Source of the DNA: an uncultured Oscillospiraceae bacterium
GTDB taxonomy: Bacteria; Bacillota; Clostridia; Oscillospirales; Oscillospiraceae
Length of the DNA stretch: 64,000 nt
Assembly: GCA_934622035.1 (NCBI GenBank)
Contig: CAKTVG010000015.1
Span: 7,933 to 71,932 of the forward strand
Direction: 5' to 3'
This document shows, piece by piece, positions 40,407 to 50,400 of this stretch; positions within the stretch are counted from its first letter, which is position 1; each line of letters begins with the position of its first letter. The notes beneath the pieces are model-generated. The model saw only the letters and a list, made by a program, of their open reading frames with translations. It made no database searches and was not told the DNA's origin. Made by a program: the position numbers and the translations under genes.

Positions 40407-41729
40407 ATGAAGCTGCACCGGAATGAAAAATACGTCAAATGGGGCTTGACGGCTTTCCTCGTGATTGTTGCGGGCGGCCTGTTCTGGATGGTATTTTCCA
40501 ACCTGCGCGGATTCTATAACCTCATTCTCGAATTCATCGATATTATCTCCGCTCTGCTCTACGGCTGCTTCTTCGCCTACCTTATGAATCCGGTCATGGT
40601 GCGTTCGCAGAGGGTACTGGATAAGCTTCTGGCGAAAAACAAAAAGCTCACGGAGAAAAGAGCAAAGAGCATCAGTAAAATTGCCAGTATTGTCATTGCG
40701 GTTCTGGTGCTGCTGCTGGCGCTGTATGCCATTGTTGCTTTGATCGTGCCGAATCTCATTTCCAGCCTGGAGGAGCTGCTGCAAAAGGACCGGCTGGAAA
40801 CCTATTATAGGACCGTCAGCGACTGGCTCGACGGCATCATCACCAACACGCCCTTTGAGCAGTGGATCAACAAGAATGTGGACAGCCTGCTGGATTGGGT
40901 GCTGAAAACGCTCAACAGCATCGACATTGCGGCCTTTGTTGCCAGCCTGACCAGCTCTGTGTACAGCGTTGTGGCCGGCGTGTTCAACATTCTCCTCGGC
41001 ATTGTCGCAGCGGTGTATATTCTGGTCTTCAAGGTGCAGCTGAAATCTCAGGCGAAGAAGCTGACGGTTGCGATTTTCTCTCCGCGCCATGCCAACCGTC
41101 TGTTTGAGATCGCCCGGCGAACCGACCGCATCTTCGGCGGCTACGTTATCGGTAAGATCATCGATGCCATTTTCGTCGGCGTTGTGACCTATATCGCCAT
41201 GCTGATCATGCATCTGCCTTACGCGCCGCTGATTTCCACCATTGTCGGTGTGACGAACGTCATTCCTTTCTTTGGCCCGATCATCGGCCTGGTGCCCTCG
41301 GCACTGCTGCTTTTGATTGACGACCCGCTCAATGCGCTGTACTTCACGATTTTCACCCTGATTCTTCAGCAGATCGACGGCAATATCGTCGAAAACCGTA
41401 TTCTCGGCGAACGCCTCGGTATTTCGGACTGGTGGGTTCTGGTGGCAATTCTGGTGTTCGGCGGCGTGTTCGGCTTCGGCGGAATGATGCTGGGCGTGCC
41501 CATTTTTGCGGTGCTGTACACGTTGATTGCTGACGGCGTGAACAAACGTCTGCAAAAAAAGCACTATCCCACCAGCACGGACGCGTATTACAGCATCCGC
41601 ACAACGGACGACCTTCCGGTCGCGCCGCCCTCAACCTATGCCTATGTGTCCGTCGAGCCTGCCTACGATGTGCAGATCGACCCGGAGGATGAGGAGAGCG
41701 CCGACTGGGACGATGAGGATTATGACTAA
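40407..41729 (+). CDS. AI-2E/PerM family membrane transporter
   Basis: A 440-residue polytopic protein of the AI-2E transporter (PerM/YdbI/YtvI) superfamily, whose members include peptide/signal exporters and Na+/H+ antiporters. Hydrophobic segments lie near 14-35, 40-60 and 75-105, then a soluble stretch, then a membrane core with IGKIIDAIFVGVVTYIAMLIMHLPYAPLIS and VTNVIPFFGPIIGLVPSALLLL. The C-terminal tail is very acidic (EDEESADWDDEDYD). ATG 40407 has GGGAGG upstream; the frame is open further back but crosses a terminator and promoter. Confidence 0.9.
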   Translation: MKLHRNEKYVKWGLTAFLVIVAGGLFWMVFSNLRGFYNLILEFIDIISALLYGCFFAYLMNPVMVRSQRVLDKLLAKNKKLTEKRAKSISKIASIVIAVLVLLLALYAIVALIVPNLISSLEELLQKDRLETYYRTVSDWLDGIITNTPFEQWINKNVDSLLDWVLKTLNSIDIAAFVASLTSSVYSVVAGVFNILLGIVAAVYILVFKVQLKSQAKKLTVAIFSPRHANRLFEIARRTDRIFGGYVIGKIIDAIFVGVVTYIAMLIMHLPYAPLISTIVGVTNVIPFFGPIIGLVPSALLLLIDDPLNALYFTIFTLILQQIDGNIVENRILGERLGISDWWVLVAILVFGGVFGFGGMMLGVPIFAVLYTLIADGVNKRLQKKHYPTSTDAYYSIRTTDDLPVAPPSTYAYVSVEPAYDVQIDPEDEESADWDDEDYD

Positions 41730-41731
41730 CA

Positions 41732-41763
41732 AAAATGGCGTTCCCGCAAGGGAACGCCATTTT
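41732..41763. terminator. Bidirectional terminator between the AI-2E gene and the PBP gene
   Basis: 14-bp stem AAAATGGCGTTCCC / GGGAACGCCATTTT with a GCAA tetraloop. It lies between convergent stop codons. Confidence 0.85.
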
Positions 41764-41764
41764 C

Positions 41765-43132
41765 TTATTCCTGCATCGACGCCACGCAGGCGTCCAATAC
41801 GTCGCTGATGACAGGCAGGCAGGAGGCCGCGCCGCCGCCGCCCTTTTCCACTACGACGACGAAGGCGAGGGGATAGTCCTCATCCTGCACGAATCCGGCA
41901 AACAGGCCGTTGGCCGGTTCACCGTTGCCGACCTCGGCGGTGCCGGACTTACCGCCGGCATAGAGTCCTGTGAAGTACCAGTCGCCATAGACATTTTCCA
42001 CGGCGTAGTGCATCATTTCCGTAAGACGGTCCGCGGCCGCGCCGGACATCGCGCGGTCGAGCATGGTGCGCGATACGCCGTATTTTTTGGAATCGCCGAA
42101 GGTCACGCTTTCGACGAGATAGGGCTTTGCCGCCTGTCCGCCGTTTGCGATTGCGCCCATGAGTGTCATATACTGGCAGGGGTTGATCTGGTCGGTGTAC
42201 TGACCGACGCCGGCCCATGCAGCCTCGTAGGTCGTTGCCTTTGAGAGGTCGAAGCTCCCGGCGGCGGTCGTCGTGCCGTCGAAGGAGATGCGGCCGGTGA
42301 TGCCGAACTGGCGGACGTATTTCGTCAGCCGGTCGGGGCCGAGCTGCGCGGCGATTTCCGCAAAGGCGACATTGCAGGAGTTTGCAAGCGCCTGTTCAAA
42401 GTCCTGCTCGCCGTGCACGCCGTTGCAGACAACGGTCTCTGCGCCGACCTGCTTGCTGCCCTCACAGGTGAAGGTCTGCGACTCGATGTCGCCGATTTCC
42501 TCAAGAGCCGCGGCGGCGGTGACGAGCTTGAAGGTCGAGCCGGGGGTGTAATCACCGTAGAGAAAGCGGTTTACATAAACTCCGTCGTATGCTTCCGGAT
42601 TCCCGGCAACGTCCGGAACGTCGTCCGGGTCGAAGGTGGGAGAGGAAACGGCGCAGAGAATTTCGCCGGTCTTATAATTGTACACGCCGACGGCGCCCTT
42701 GCGCCCGTCCAGCGCGTTCAGAGCGGCGCTCTGCGCCTCGGCACTGAGGGTGAGCTGCATGCGCCCGACATTGTTGCCGGTGGAATAGGTGCCGTTGAAG
42801 CGGTCGAAGCCAATCAGGGCGTCGCCGTATTGTGCAAGCAAAAATGCGGGAATATTGCCCTCCCGGTCGCCCAGCAGGTGCAGCATGGCGCAGCGAACGG
42901 ACCAGCGCTCCGCGTATTCCTTGCCGTTTGTTGCGTCGAGCAGCACGGTTCCGGAGCGGTCAACGATGCGCCCGCTGTTCATCACGCCGTCGGTGTAGAC
43001 GTGCGGACTGTTCTGGAACGTAACCCACTCCGGGGAGTAGATCATATACCGAACGATGATGGTCAGAAGTCCGCCCAGCAGTACGGCTGCAAGCGCCAGC
43101 GCGAACCAGGCGCGTTTTGCAATCTTATTCAT
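41765..43132 (-). CDS. Class B penicillin-binding protein (transpeptidase)
   Basis: Cross-links peptidoglycan on the outer membrane face. The 455 residues comprise a membrane anchor (about 10-30), a short pedestal and the transpeptidase domain with STFK (S199-K202), SCN (252-254) and KSGT (394-397). The N-terminal part is small, like actinobacterial PbpA rather than classic PBP2/FtsI. It follows, with an 8-bp overlap, an FHA-SEDS gene, so the two form a polymerase-transpeptidase pair. The ATG at 43132 follows GGAGGAGG. Confidence 0.92.
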   Translation of the reverse strand: MNKIAKRAWFALALAAVLLGGLLTIIVRYMIYSPEWVTFQNSPHVYTDGVMNSGRIVDRSGTVLLDATNGKEYAERWSVRCAMLHLLGDREGNIPAFLLAQYGDALIGFDRFNGTYSTGNNVGRMQLTLSAEAQSAALNALDGRKGAVGVYNYKTGEILCAVSSPTFDPDDVPDVAGNPEAYDGVYVNRFLYGDYTPGSTFKLVTAAAALEEIGDIESQTFTCEGSKQVGAETVVCNGVHGEQDFEQALANSCNVAFAEIAAQLGPDRLTKYVRQFGITGRISFDGTTTAAGSFDLSKATTYEAAWAGVGQYTDQINPCQYMTLMGAIANGGQAAKPYLVESVTFGDSKKYGVSRTMLDRAMSGAAADRLTEMMHYAVENVYGDWYFTGLYAGGKSGTAEVGNGEPANGLFAGFVQDEDYPLAFVVVVEKGGGGAASCLPVISDVLDACVASMQE

Positions 43133-44852
43133 AGGGCACCTCCTCCGGTTTGACCATCCGCACGGCAAAGCTTGCATTCTGGCGCGTATCGGCAGCCTTG
43201 ATAAAGGCAATCAGCCCCCAGGACGAGAGCATGCTCGAGCCGCCGTTGGAGACGAAGGGGAAGGTGACGCCCGTCAGCGGCAGCAGATCCATCGTGCCGA
43301 AGACGTTGAGGATCGTCTGGATCATCAGAACGGCGACGGCAGCGCAGGCGCCGATGGTGTAAAAGCTGCTGCGGCCTACCTTCGCGGAGCGGAAGACGAA
43401 CACGGCAAGAATGAGAATGGCTGCGACCATGACGATGCCGAGAATCAGACCCCATTCCTCACAGACGAAGCCGAAAACAAGATCGGTATCCGCTGCTGCG
43501 ACGTATTTCAGCCAGCCGTTTCCGGCGCCGAGTCCGAGAAGTCCACCGGAGGCGATGCACATCATCGCGCGTGTCTGCTGATAGCCGGAGTCCAGCGCGT
43601 GTTCCCAGGCGTGTCCCCATGAGGCAAAGCGGCGCAGAATATGCGGACGGAAGCGCACGGCGAGCACACCGGCAAAGCCGGTCGCGGCACAGGCGAGGGC
43701 AATGGTTGCAAAGCTGCCGGAGCGGAGAAAAGCAATGACAAGGAAGGCGACGAAAAAGATCAGCGCCGTGCCAAAGTCGTTCATCAGCGCTAGGCAGCCG
43801 CAGACCGCGGCGGAGTAGACGATGAACAGAATCAGATTTCGCTTTGTCACGATCCGATCCATTGTGGACGCGCCGACGTAGATGAAGCAGAGCTTGACCA
43901 GCTCCGAGGGCTGGAAGGAGAGCGGCCCAATCATGATCCAGTTTTTCGCGCCGTACATCTCCGTGCCGAAGACCAGATTGCACAAAAGCAGCAGCATGCC
44001 GCCCACCGCCGCCAGATAGCGGAAGCGCTTGGCGCGCGTCAGATCGCGCAGCGACCAGCCGATGATGAGATAAATGACGATGCCGCCGACGAGACAGATC
44101 AGCTGCTTTCCCATTTTTGACGCATCGTCAGAGGCAATCACGGAAAAGCCGATGGTCGAAAGAAAGAAGGCCAGCGTTTCCACCTCATATCCGCTTCGAT
44201 GGGCAAGTCGCAGCGCCAGAAACAGCAGCCACTCGATGCCGATGAGAGCGGAGAAGCCAAGAACCGCAGAGCCCATGGCCTCGGCACTTAGGTGCGTGAG
44301 GAACTGGATGCCCGTAAACAGCTGAAACAGCGTCAAAAACAGCAGCGTCAGCGCGGGAGAACCCATGCGCTGCGGCTTTGTGCGTGTGGCAAGCTGATCC
44401 TCCATTTCCTCCTGTGTCACGGAGGTGAGGATCATCTCCACGCCGCCGAGATTGATTCGGTCGCCGTATTCCACGGGAGAAAGCGTGACCTGTTCGCCGT
44501 TGACCAGGACGGCTCCGCGGGAGCCGATGTCCGTGACGGACCAGCTGCCGTCATCGTAGCGCGTCAGAACGGCGTGATTGCGGGAAACGGTTGGAAAATC
44601 GACAACGATGTCGCAGCCGCGGCTGCGGCCGATGATGTTTTCCCAATGGGTGATCGGAAGCTGATTGCCGTCCGGCATGACAAGCCATGCCCAGGTTTCC
44701 GGCTCCTGACGGAATTTCAATAGGGGCTTCGCACAGCGCCAGAGAATCAGAGTGGCCAGCAGGGGAGCCGCATAGCGCCAGACGGTGCAGAATACCTCTG
44801 CCAGCTTTGCGCCGTTTCCCTGAAAATAGTCAAAGACTGCCGAAAAGTCCAT
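43125..44852 (-). CDS. FHA domain fused to a SEDS (RodA/FtsW) glycosyltransferase
   Basis: A 575-residue fusion. Residues 1-50 include a membrane helix (about 27-45); residues 57-145 are an FHA domain with its phosphothreonine-binding residues intact (GRSRGCDIVV 75-84, SRNH 90-93, VNG 117-119); the rest is a SEDS peptidoglycan polymerase with about ten helices and the strings NWIMIGPLSFQPSELVKL, MNDFGTALIFF and VTFPFVSNGGSSML. In actinobacteria separate FHA proteins sit beside rodA-pbpA and are controlled by PknB-type kinases; here the FHA module is built in. ATG 44852 follows GGAGG. Confidence 0.92.
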   Translation of the reverse strand: MDFSAVFDYFQGNGAKLAEVFCTVWRYAAPLLATLILWRCAKPLLKFRQEPETWAWLVMPDGNQLPITHWENIIGRSRGCDIVVDFPTVSRNHAVLTRYDDGSWSVTDIGSRGAVLVNGEQVTLSPVEYGDRINLGGVEMILTSVTQEEMEDQLATRTKPQRMGSPALTLLFLTLFQLFTGIQFLTHLSAEAMGSAVLGFSALIGIEWLLFLALRLAHRSGYEVETLAFFLSTIGFSVIASDDASKMGKQLICLVGGIVIYLIIGWSLRDLTRAKRFRYLAAVGGMLLLLCNLVFGTEMYGAKNWIMIGPLSFQPSELVKLCFIYVGASTMDRIVTKRNLILFIVYSAAVCGCLALMNDFGTALIFFVAFLVIAFLRSGSFATIALACAATGFAGVLAVRFRPHILRRFASWGHAWEHALDSGYQQTRAMMCIASGGLLGLGAGNGWLKYVAAADTDLVFGFVCEEWGLILGIVMVAAILILAVFVFRSAKVGRSSFYTIGACAAVAVLMIQTILNVFGTMDLLPLTGVTFPFVSNGGSSMLSSWGLIAFIKAADTRQNASFAVRMVKPEEVPYE

Positions 44853-44886
44853 TGCGTCACCTCCGTATGATTCAGAAGATGGATTC

Positions 44887-44915
44887 ATTATATATAGGAA
44901 TATCATTTTTGTCAA
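44887..44915 (-). promoter_or_regulatory. Promoter of the FHA-SEDS/PBP operon
   Basis: Reading leftward, TTGACA, 17-bp spacer, TATAAT: a full consensus promoter about 35 bp before the FHA-SEDS start. Confidence 0.85.
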
Positions 44916-44916
44916 T

Positions 44917-44940
44917 CCGGCGGGGCAAAGGCCCCGCCGG
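44917..44940. other. GC-rich hairpin between dapA and the FHA-SEDS promoter
   Basis: CCGGCGGGGC / GCCCCGCCGG with a 4-nt loop. No T-run follows on either strand; it may act as a weak terminator for dapA. Confidence 0.4.
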
Positions 44941-44955
44941 GAACGGGGTTGGCAA

Positions 44956-45840
44956 TCAGCGTTCGGCGCAGAGCAGCATGGCTGCCCGGAGCGTGGTTCG
45001 CTTTTCTTCGGAAATCGGCGTCAGCGGCAGACGCAGCTCGCCGGTGCAGAATCCGGCATCCTCCATTGCCGCCTTGATCGGGATGGGATTGACATCGGAA
45101 AACAGCGTATCGATCAGCGGCATGCACGCGCATTGCAGCCGAGCGGATGCGGAATAATCCTGCCGCAGGCAGGCCTCCGCGATTTCTACGGTCAGGCGTG
45201 GACGCAGGTTGGAAAGGACGGAGATGACGCCTTTTCCGCCGAGCGCCATGACCGCCGTGATCTGATCGTCGTTCCCGGACCAGATGTGCAGCGCGTCGCC
45301 GCAGAGGTTGCGGATGCGGGCGACCTGCGAAAGATTGCCGCCGGCTTCCTTCACGCCGTTGATGCGTGGATGAAGAGAAAGCGCACGGCAGGTTTCCGGC
45401 TGAAGATTCACGCCCGTGCGGGAGGGAACGTTGTATGCAATCAGCGGCAGGGCAGTCGCGTCGGCGATCGCGGTATAGTGGGCGACCAAGCCGCTCTGCG
45501 AGGCCTTGTTATAGTATGGAGTCACGGCCAGCAGCGCATCCGCGCCGCTATTCTCTGCCTGCTGCGCAAGCCGGACGGACGATACGGTGCTGTTTGTGCC
45601 AATTCCCGCGATTACCTTGCAGCGTCCGGCACAGAGTGCTGCCGCGCGGGCAATCAGCGTTCTGCGCTCCTCCTCGGTCAGTGTCGAAGCCTCACCGGTC
45701 GTGCCGCAAACGACGACGGCGGAGACGCCTGCATGCAGTTGGACGGAAAGCAAATGGTCAAATGCGTCAAGGTCGAGCTGACCTGCGCGAAACGGCGTAA
45801 CGAGTGCGGTCGCAACGCCGGTAAATACCGGTTCCTTCAT
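44956..45840 (-). CDS. dapA: 4-hydroxy-tetrahydrodipicolinate synthase
   Basis: Condenses pyruvate with aspartate semialdehyde, the first step to diaminopimelate and lysine, and to dipicolinate for spores. The 294-residue TIM barrel has FTGVATALVTPF at the start, VVCGTTGEASTL, the catalytic Tyr in IAYNVPSRTGV and the Schiff-base Lys in NGVKEAGGN. ATG 45840 is preceded by CGGAGG. The open frame runs far upstream but that part is antisense to queA. It is a single-gene unit, divergent from queA. Confidence 0.95.
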   Translation of the reverse strand: MKEPVFTGVATALVTPFRAGQLDLDAFDHLLSVQLHAGVSAVVVCGTTGEASTLTEEERRTLIARAAALCAGRCKVIAGIGTNSTVSSVRLAQQAENSGADALLAVTPYYNKASQSGLVAHYTAIADATALPLIAYNVPSRTGVNLQPETCRALSLHPRINGVKEAGGNLSQVARIRNLCGDALHIWSGNDDQITAVMALGGKGVISVLSNLRPRLTVEIAEACLRQDYSASARLQCACMPLIDTLFSDVNPIPIKAAMEDAGFCTGELRLPLTPISEEKRTTLRAAMLLCAER

Positions 45841-45892
45841 AGAAACACCTCCGGTGCATCCTATGAATTTCCGGGCGGTTCTGTGCGAAAGG

Positions 45893-45921
45893 TTGCATTC
45901 CCGGCGTGTATGCGCTATACT
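45893..45921 (+). promoter_or_regulatory. queA promoter
   Basis: TTGCAT, 17-bp spacer, TATACT, about 37 bp before the TTG start. Confidence 0.65.
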
Positions 45922-45957
45922 ATGTGCAGAGTTTGTTGGAAAGAGAGCGAAAACGCA

Positions 45958-46998
45958 TTGAAAACAAGTGACTTTTATTACGAGCTTCCGCCGGAGCTGA
46001 TTGCACAGACGCCGCTGGAGCGGCGCGATGCATCCCGGCTGATGGTTCTTGACCCGGTGACCGAGACGATAGAGCACCGGCATTTTTATGACCTCGGGGA
46101 CTATTTGCAGCCCGGTGACTGCCTGGTCATGAACGATTCCCGCGTCCTTCCGGCGCGTCTGCTCGGCAAGCGTGTGCCCACCGGCGGTGCGGTAGAGGTT
46201 CTGCTTTTGCAGGATAAGGGCGAGAAGACCTGGGAATGCCTCGTCAAGCCCGGCCGTAAGCTGCACGAGGGCGCACAGATCTCCTTCGGCGACGGCATGC
46301 TGACCGCGGAAGTGACACAGGTCCTGGAGAGCGGAAACCGGCTGGTAAAATTCCACTATGAGGGCATCTTCCTTGAGATCCTGGAGCAGCTCGGGAAAAT
46401 GCCGCTGCCGCCCTATATCAAGGAGGAGCTGGCCGATGGCGAACGCTACCAGACGGTTTATTCCCGCGTGACCGGCTCTGCCGCCGCGCCAACCGCCGGC
46501 CTGCATTTTACCAAGGAGCTCTTGGCGCAGCTGGAGACGAAGGGGGTACGGCTGGCGTATATCACGCTGCATGTGGGCCTCGGTACCTTCCGGCCGGTCA
46601 AGGTGGATGATGTGACCCAACATCACATGCACTCGGAGTTCTGCATGATTTCTGCCGAGACGGCGCAGCTGCTCAATGAAACCCGCGCAGGCGGCGGACG
46701 CATCGTCTGTGTCGGAACCACCTCCTGCCGGACGCTGGAATCCCTTGCGGATGAAAACGGAAACTTTACCGAGCGCTCTGCGTGGACGGATATTTTCATC
46801 TATCCCGGCTATCGCTTCCGTGCGATGGATGCGCTGATCACGAACTTCCACCTACCGGAGAGCACGCTTATCATGCTGGTATCCGCGTTTGCGGGCTACG
46901 GTTTTACCATGCGGGCCTATCGCGAGGCGGTGCAGGAGCGCTACCGTTTCTTCAGCTTTGGAGACGCCTGCTTCTTCTGCCGCGGGCAAAAGAAATGA
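45958..46998 (+). CDS. queA: S-adenosylmethionine:tRNA ribosyltransferase-isomerase
   Basis: Builds the epoxyqueuosine side chain on tRNA from SAM. The 346 residues match the family length: KTSDFYYELPPELIAQTPLERRDASRL at the N terminus, DCLVMNDSRVLPARL, GSAAAPTAGLHFT and TTSCRTLES near the C terminus. The start is TTG at 45958; upstream frame is open but would extend over the promoter and into dapA. tgt, its usual partner, is 7.3 kb downstream with the protease gene between. Confidence 0.95.
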   Translation: MKTSDFYYELPPELIAQTPLERRDASRLMVLDPVTETIEHRHFYDLGDYLQPGDCLVMNDSRVLPARLLGKRVPTGGAVEVLLLQDKGEKTWECLVKPGRKLHEGAQISFGDGMLTAEVTQVLESGNRLVKFHYEGIFLEILEQLGKMPLPPYIKEELADGERYQTVYSRVTGSAAAPTAGLHFTKELLAQLETKGVRLAYITLHVGLGTFRPVKVDDVTQHHMHSEFCMISAETAQLLNETRAGGGRIVCVGTTSCRTLESLADENGNFTERSAWTDIFIYPGYRFRAMDALITNFHLPESTLIMLVSAFAGYGFTMRAYREAVQERYRFFSFGDACFFCRGQKK

Positions 46999-47041
46999 AA
47001 ATGTGCACGAGCTGCGGATACTCCGCGACTCGTGCACATTT
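46999..47041 (+). terminator. queA terminator
   Basis: AAATGTGCACGAG / CTCGTGCACATTT, with a smaller inner GCGGA/TCCGC hairpin. The downstream T-run is short (TTTCTCTT). Confidence 0.65.
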
Positions 47042-47162
47042 CTCTTAAAAATCCATCGTAAACGGACAGAATCACAAAAATTTTTTATTCATCAAACGAA
47101 TTTTTATTATCTTTTCCCGCAGAATATACAGAATTATATTAATGTGACAATAAGACGTGTAA

Positions 47163-47300
47163 CGAGAGACAATAGCGGCAAGCCGGTGTCGCTGTGGCAA
47201 ATTCGCCAAAGAGCTTAAAAGACATATACTCGGCCGAGATGATTTGCTAGATTACATTAATTGGCTATATGCTGTAAATTATGGAAAAGTTGAACAATAA
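47163..47300 (+). pseudogene. Possible coding remnant in the AT-rich flank of the protease gene
   Basis: The 454 bp from 47042 to 47495 are much richer in A/T than the neighbours and hold no complete gene. One frame, open from 47163 to a TAA at 47300, reads like a protein C terminus (AKELKRHILGRDDLLDYIN, then WLYAVNYGKVEQ), but has no start codon or ribosome site. It may be debris of a lost gene. I cannot name a family, and chance remains possible. Confidence 0.25.
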
Positions 47301-47360
47301 TTCACTGATTTAAATCAATTTTTTCTACGGGACGAAAAAGCAAAAAGTTTGTATTTTTAA

Positions 47361-47389
47361 TTGCATTTCTGTGAATAAAAATGTATCAT
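47361..47389 (+). promoter_or_regulatory. Protease gene promoter
   Basis: TTGCAT, 17-bp spacer, TATCAT. Transcription from about 47396 leaves a 100-nt leader that contains a small hairpin (ACCGGC / GCCGGT, about 47411-47435). Confidence 0.6.
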
Positions 47390-47495
47390 ATTGATAACCA
47401 AAGAGGGGAACCGGCATCGGGCATCTCGCCGGTGTCCTTCCAGGAATCAAAAGTAATTTTACCGGCTAATCACCGGAGAAAGAGAGAGTGCGCTT

Positions 47496-50400
47496 ATGAA
47501 ACACGCCCATCCCTGGAAACAGGTTGTTGCGCTGCTTCTTGCGCTCGTTCTTGCGGTTGGCCTGATCACCCCGACGTGGGCGGTCGACGAAACTGCTGCG
47601 AGCAAGGGCAACGTCACCTGGGAAAAGGTGGACAACGACGCGTACGACATTGAGCTGCCTGTCAAGGGCAACACAGTGGCGGACGACGAAACTCAGCAGT
47701 ACGCAGATACGGATGTTGTCCGTGTCTCCATCGTTCTGTCTGATCCCTCTACCCTGGAAAAGGGTTTCACGACGCAGCAGATTGCCAGCGCAAATTCCAA
47801 GGCAATCAAGTATCGTGATAACCTGGAAACCAAGCAGGAGAAGATGGCCAAGACCATCTCCAAGAAAGCTCTGGACGGCGAGACTCTCGACGTTGTTTGG
47901 AACCTGACGCTTTCTGCGAACATCATCTCCGCAAATGTGGAGTATGGTCAGATTGAAGCGATCGAAAAGGTCTCCGGCGTTGAAGAAGTTCTCATCGAGA
48001 CCCGCTATGAGCCGTGCGTCGTCAATCAGTCTGAGACGACGGACCCGAACATGGCGACCTCAGATAAGATGATCGGCTCGACCGCAGCCTGGGCTTCCGG
48101 TTACACCGGCGCCGGCTCCAAGGTTGCCATCATCGATACTGGCGCTGACACGGATCATCCGTCCCTCGACCCCTATGCTTACAGCTACGCGGTCAGAGGC
48201 ACCGACGCCGTTCCGATGACTGCTGCCGACACCGCAAAGGTCCTCTCCCAGCTGAACATCGCCAAGAACGGCGTGACTGCGGAAGACCTTTACGTCAATG
48301 CCAAGATCCCCTTCGCGTATAACTACATTGACGGCGACACCGATGTCACCCATGACAATGATACCCAGGGCGACCACGGCTCCCATGTTACCGGCATTGC
48401 CGCCGGCAACCGTTACATCGCCAATGAAGACGGTACTTACTCCAATGCTCTGGATACCGTTCTGACCCAAGGTGTTGCCCCTGATGCCCAGGTTTTCACC
48501 ATGAAGGTCTTCGGTAAGGGCGGCGGTGCTTACGACTCCGACTACATGGCTGCAATTGAAGACGCCATCGTCCTCGGCGCCGATTCCGCAAACCTGTCTC
48601 TCGGCAGCGGCAACCCCGGCTTCTCACACAACGCGAAGGCTGCCTATCAGGCAATCCTCGAGCGTGTCACCGAAAGTGGCCTGGTCGTTGCGATGTCCGC
48701 CGGTAACTCCGGCAGCTGGTTCGAGAACACTCCGTATGGCTACCCCTACGCTGACGGCGTGAGCTGGGCAACCAACGGCAGCCCCGGATCCTTCACCAAC
48801 TCCCTTGCGGTTGCCTCCGTTGACAACGTTGGCTCCACCGGCAACTATGTTGAGGTCGCCGGCACCAAGATGTTCTACAACGACACCACCGACGCTCCCA
48901 TCCAGCCCATGACCGCGCTGGCAGGCGAGCACAAGTTCGTGTATGTTGACGCTCCCGGCAATCCCAGCGACTTCGCCGCCGCAGGCGACGAAATCAAGGA
49001 CGCGATTGCACTCTGCAACCGCGGCGCCATCAACTTCACTGCGAAGGGCAACAACGCCATCGCGGCCGGTGCAATTGCAACGATCGTTGTGAACAATGTT
49101 GAGGGCACCATCAACATGTCCACTGACGGCTACACCGAAACCGCTCCTTATGTCTCCATGACCTTTGCTGATGGTCTGACCATCAAGGCGAATGCCGAGA
49201 AGAAGGAAGCGAACGGCGTGACCTACTATGTCGGCACGATGAAGGTTGCTGCAACTCCTGCTGTCAACGACACCACCGCCGACTACTACACCATCAGCGA
49301 CTTCTCCTCCTGGGGCGTTCCCGGCTCCCTGGAGCTCAAGCCCGAGATCACCGCTCCCGGCGGCAACATCTACTCCCTGAAGGACGGCGGTACCTATCAG
49401 AATATGTCCGGTACCTCCATGGCCTCTCCGCAGGTTGCCGGTATGGCGGCTGTCGTCGGCCAGTACATCAGAGAAAAAGATCTGACCACGAAGACCGGCC
49501 TGTCCTCCCGTACCCTCACGCAGTCGCTGCTGATGTCCACCGCGACTCCGATGTATGAAGAATTCGTTGGCAGCGAGGGCAATGGTTACTATCCCGTGCT
49601 CCGTCAGGGCGCTGGTCTTGCCAATGTCGGCGCAGCCGTTTCCAGCGGCAGCTACATCCTGATGGATGCCAACGCAACCGATTCCTACAAGGACGGCAAG
49701 GTCAAGGCCGAGCTCGGCGAAGACGCTGACCGCACCGGCCTGTACACCTTCGGTTTCACCATCTACAACATGGAAGATACCGCTACCGCGTTCAATCTCG
49801 ATGCGGACTTCTTCACGCAGGACGTGTTTACAAACTACATCAGCGACAGCACGACCGCGAACTTCGAGGATGCCTGGACCACCCCGATTGCTGCCAACGT
49901 CTCCTGGGATGTCGACGGCAAGACCATCGAGGTTGCTGACGCTTCCGGTATGGAGCACTGCGACTTCAACGGCGACGGCAAGATTAACGCTGACGACGGC
50001 CAGGCTCTGCTTGACTATGTCACCGGCGTTCGTGCCGAAATCAATGACAAGGCATACGCTGACTTCAGCGAAGACGGCGACATCGACACCTACGATGCAT
50101 ACCTCTTCTTCAAGCGTCTCGGCAAGAGCGCCGTTGAGGTTCCCGCAAACGGCTCTGTCCATGTTACCGTGACCGCACAGCTCAGCAAGGCTATGCTCGA
50201 CATGTATGACGAGGCCAGCGACGGCACCGGCACCTATGTTGAAGGCTATGTCTACGCTTCTGAGCTTGCCAGCGCAGAAGGCGAAGAGGGCACCGAGCAC
50301 TCCATCCCCGTTCTCGGCTACTACGGCAGCTGGACCGATGCTTCCATGTACGACATCGGCAGCTATCTCGAGTATGCCAACGGCATGGAGAACCGTGTTC

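Noticed and set aside
45841..46851. Long upstream extension of the dapA reading frame
   Set aside because: The extension is antisense to queA; the ATG at 45840 has a clear GGAGG site and starts exactly where DapA family similarity begins.
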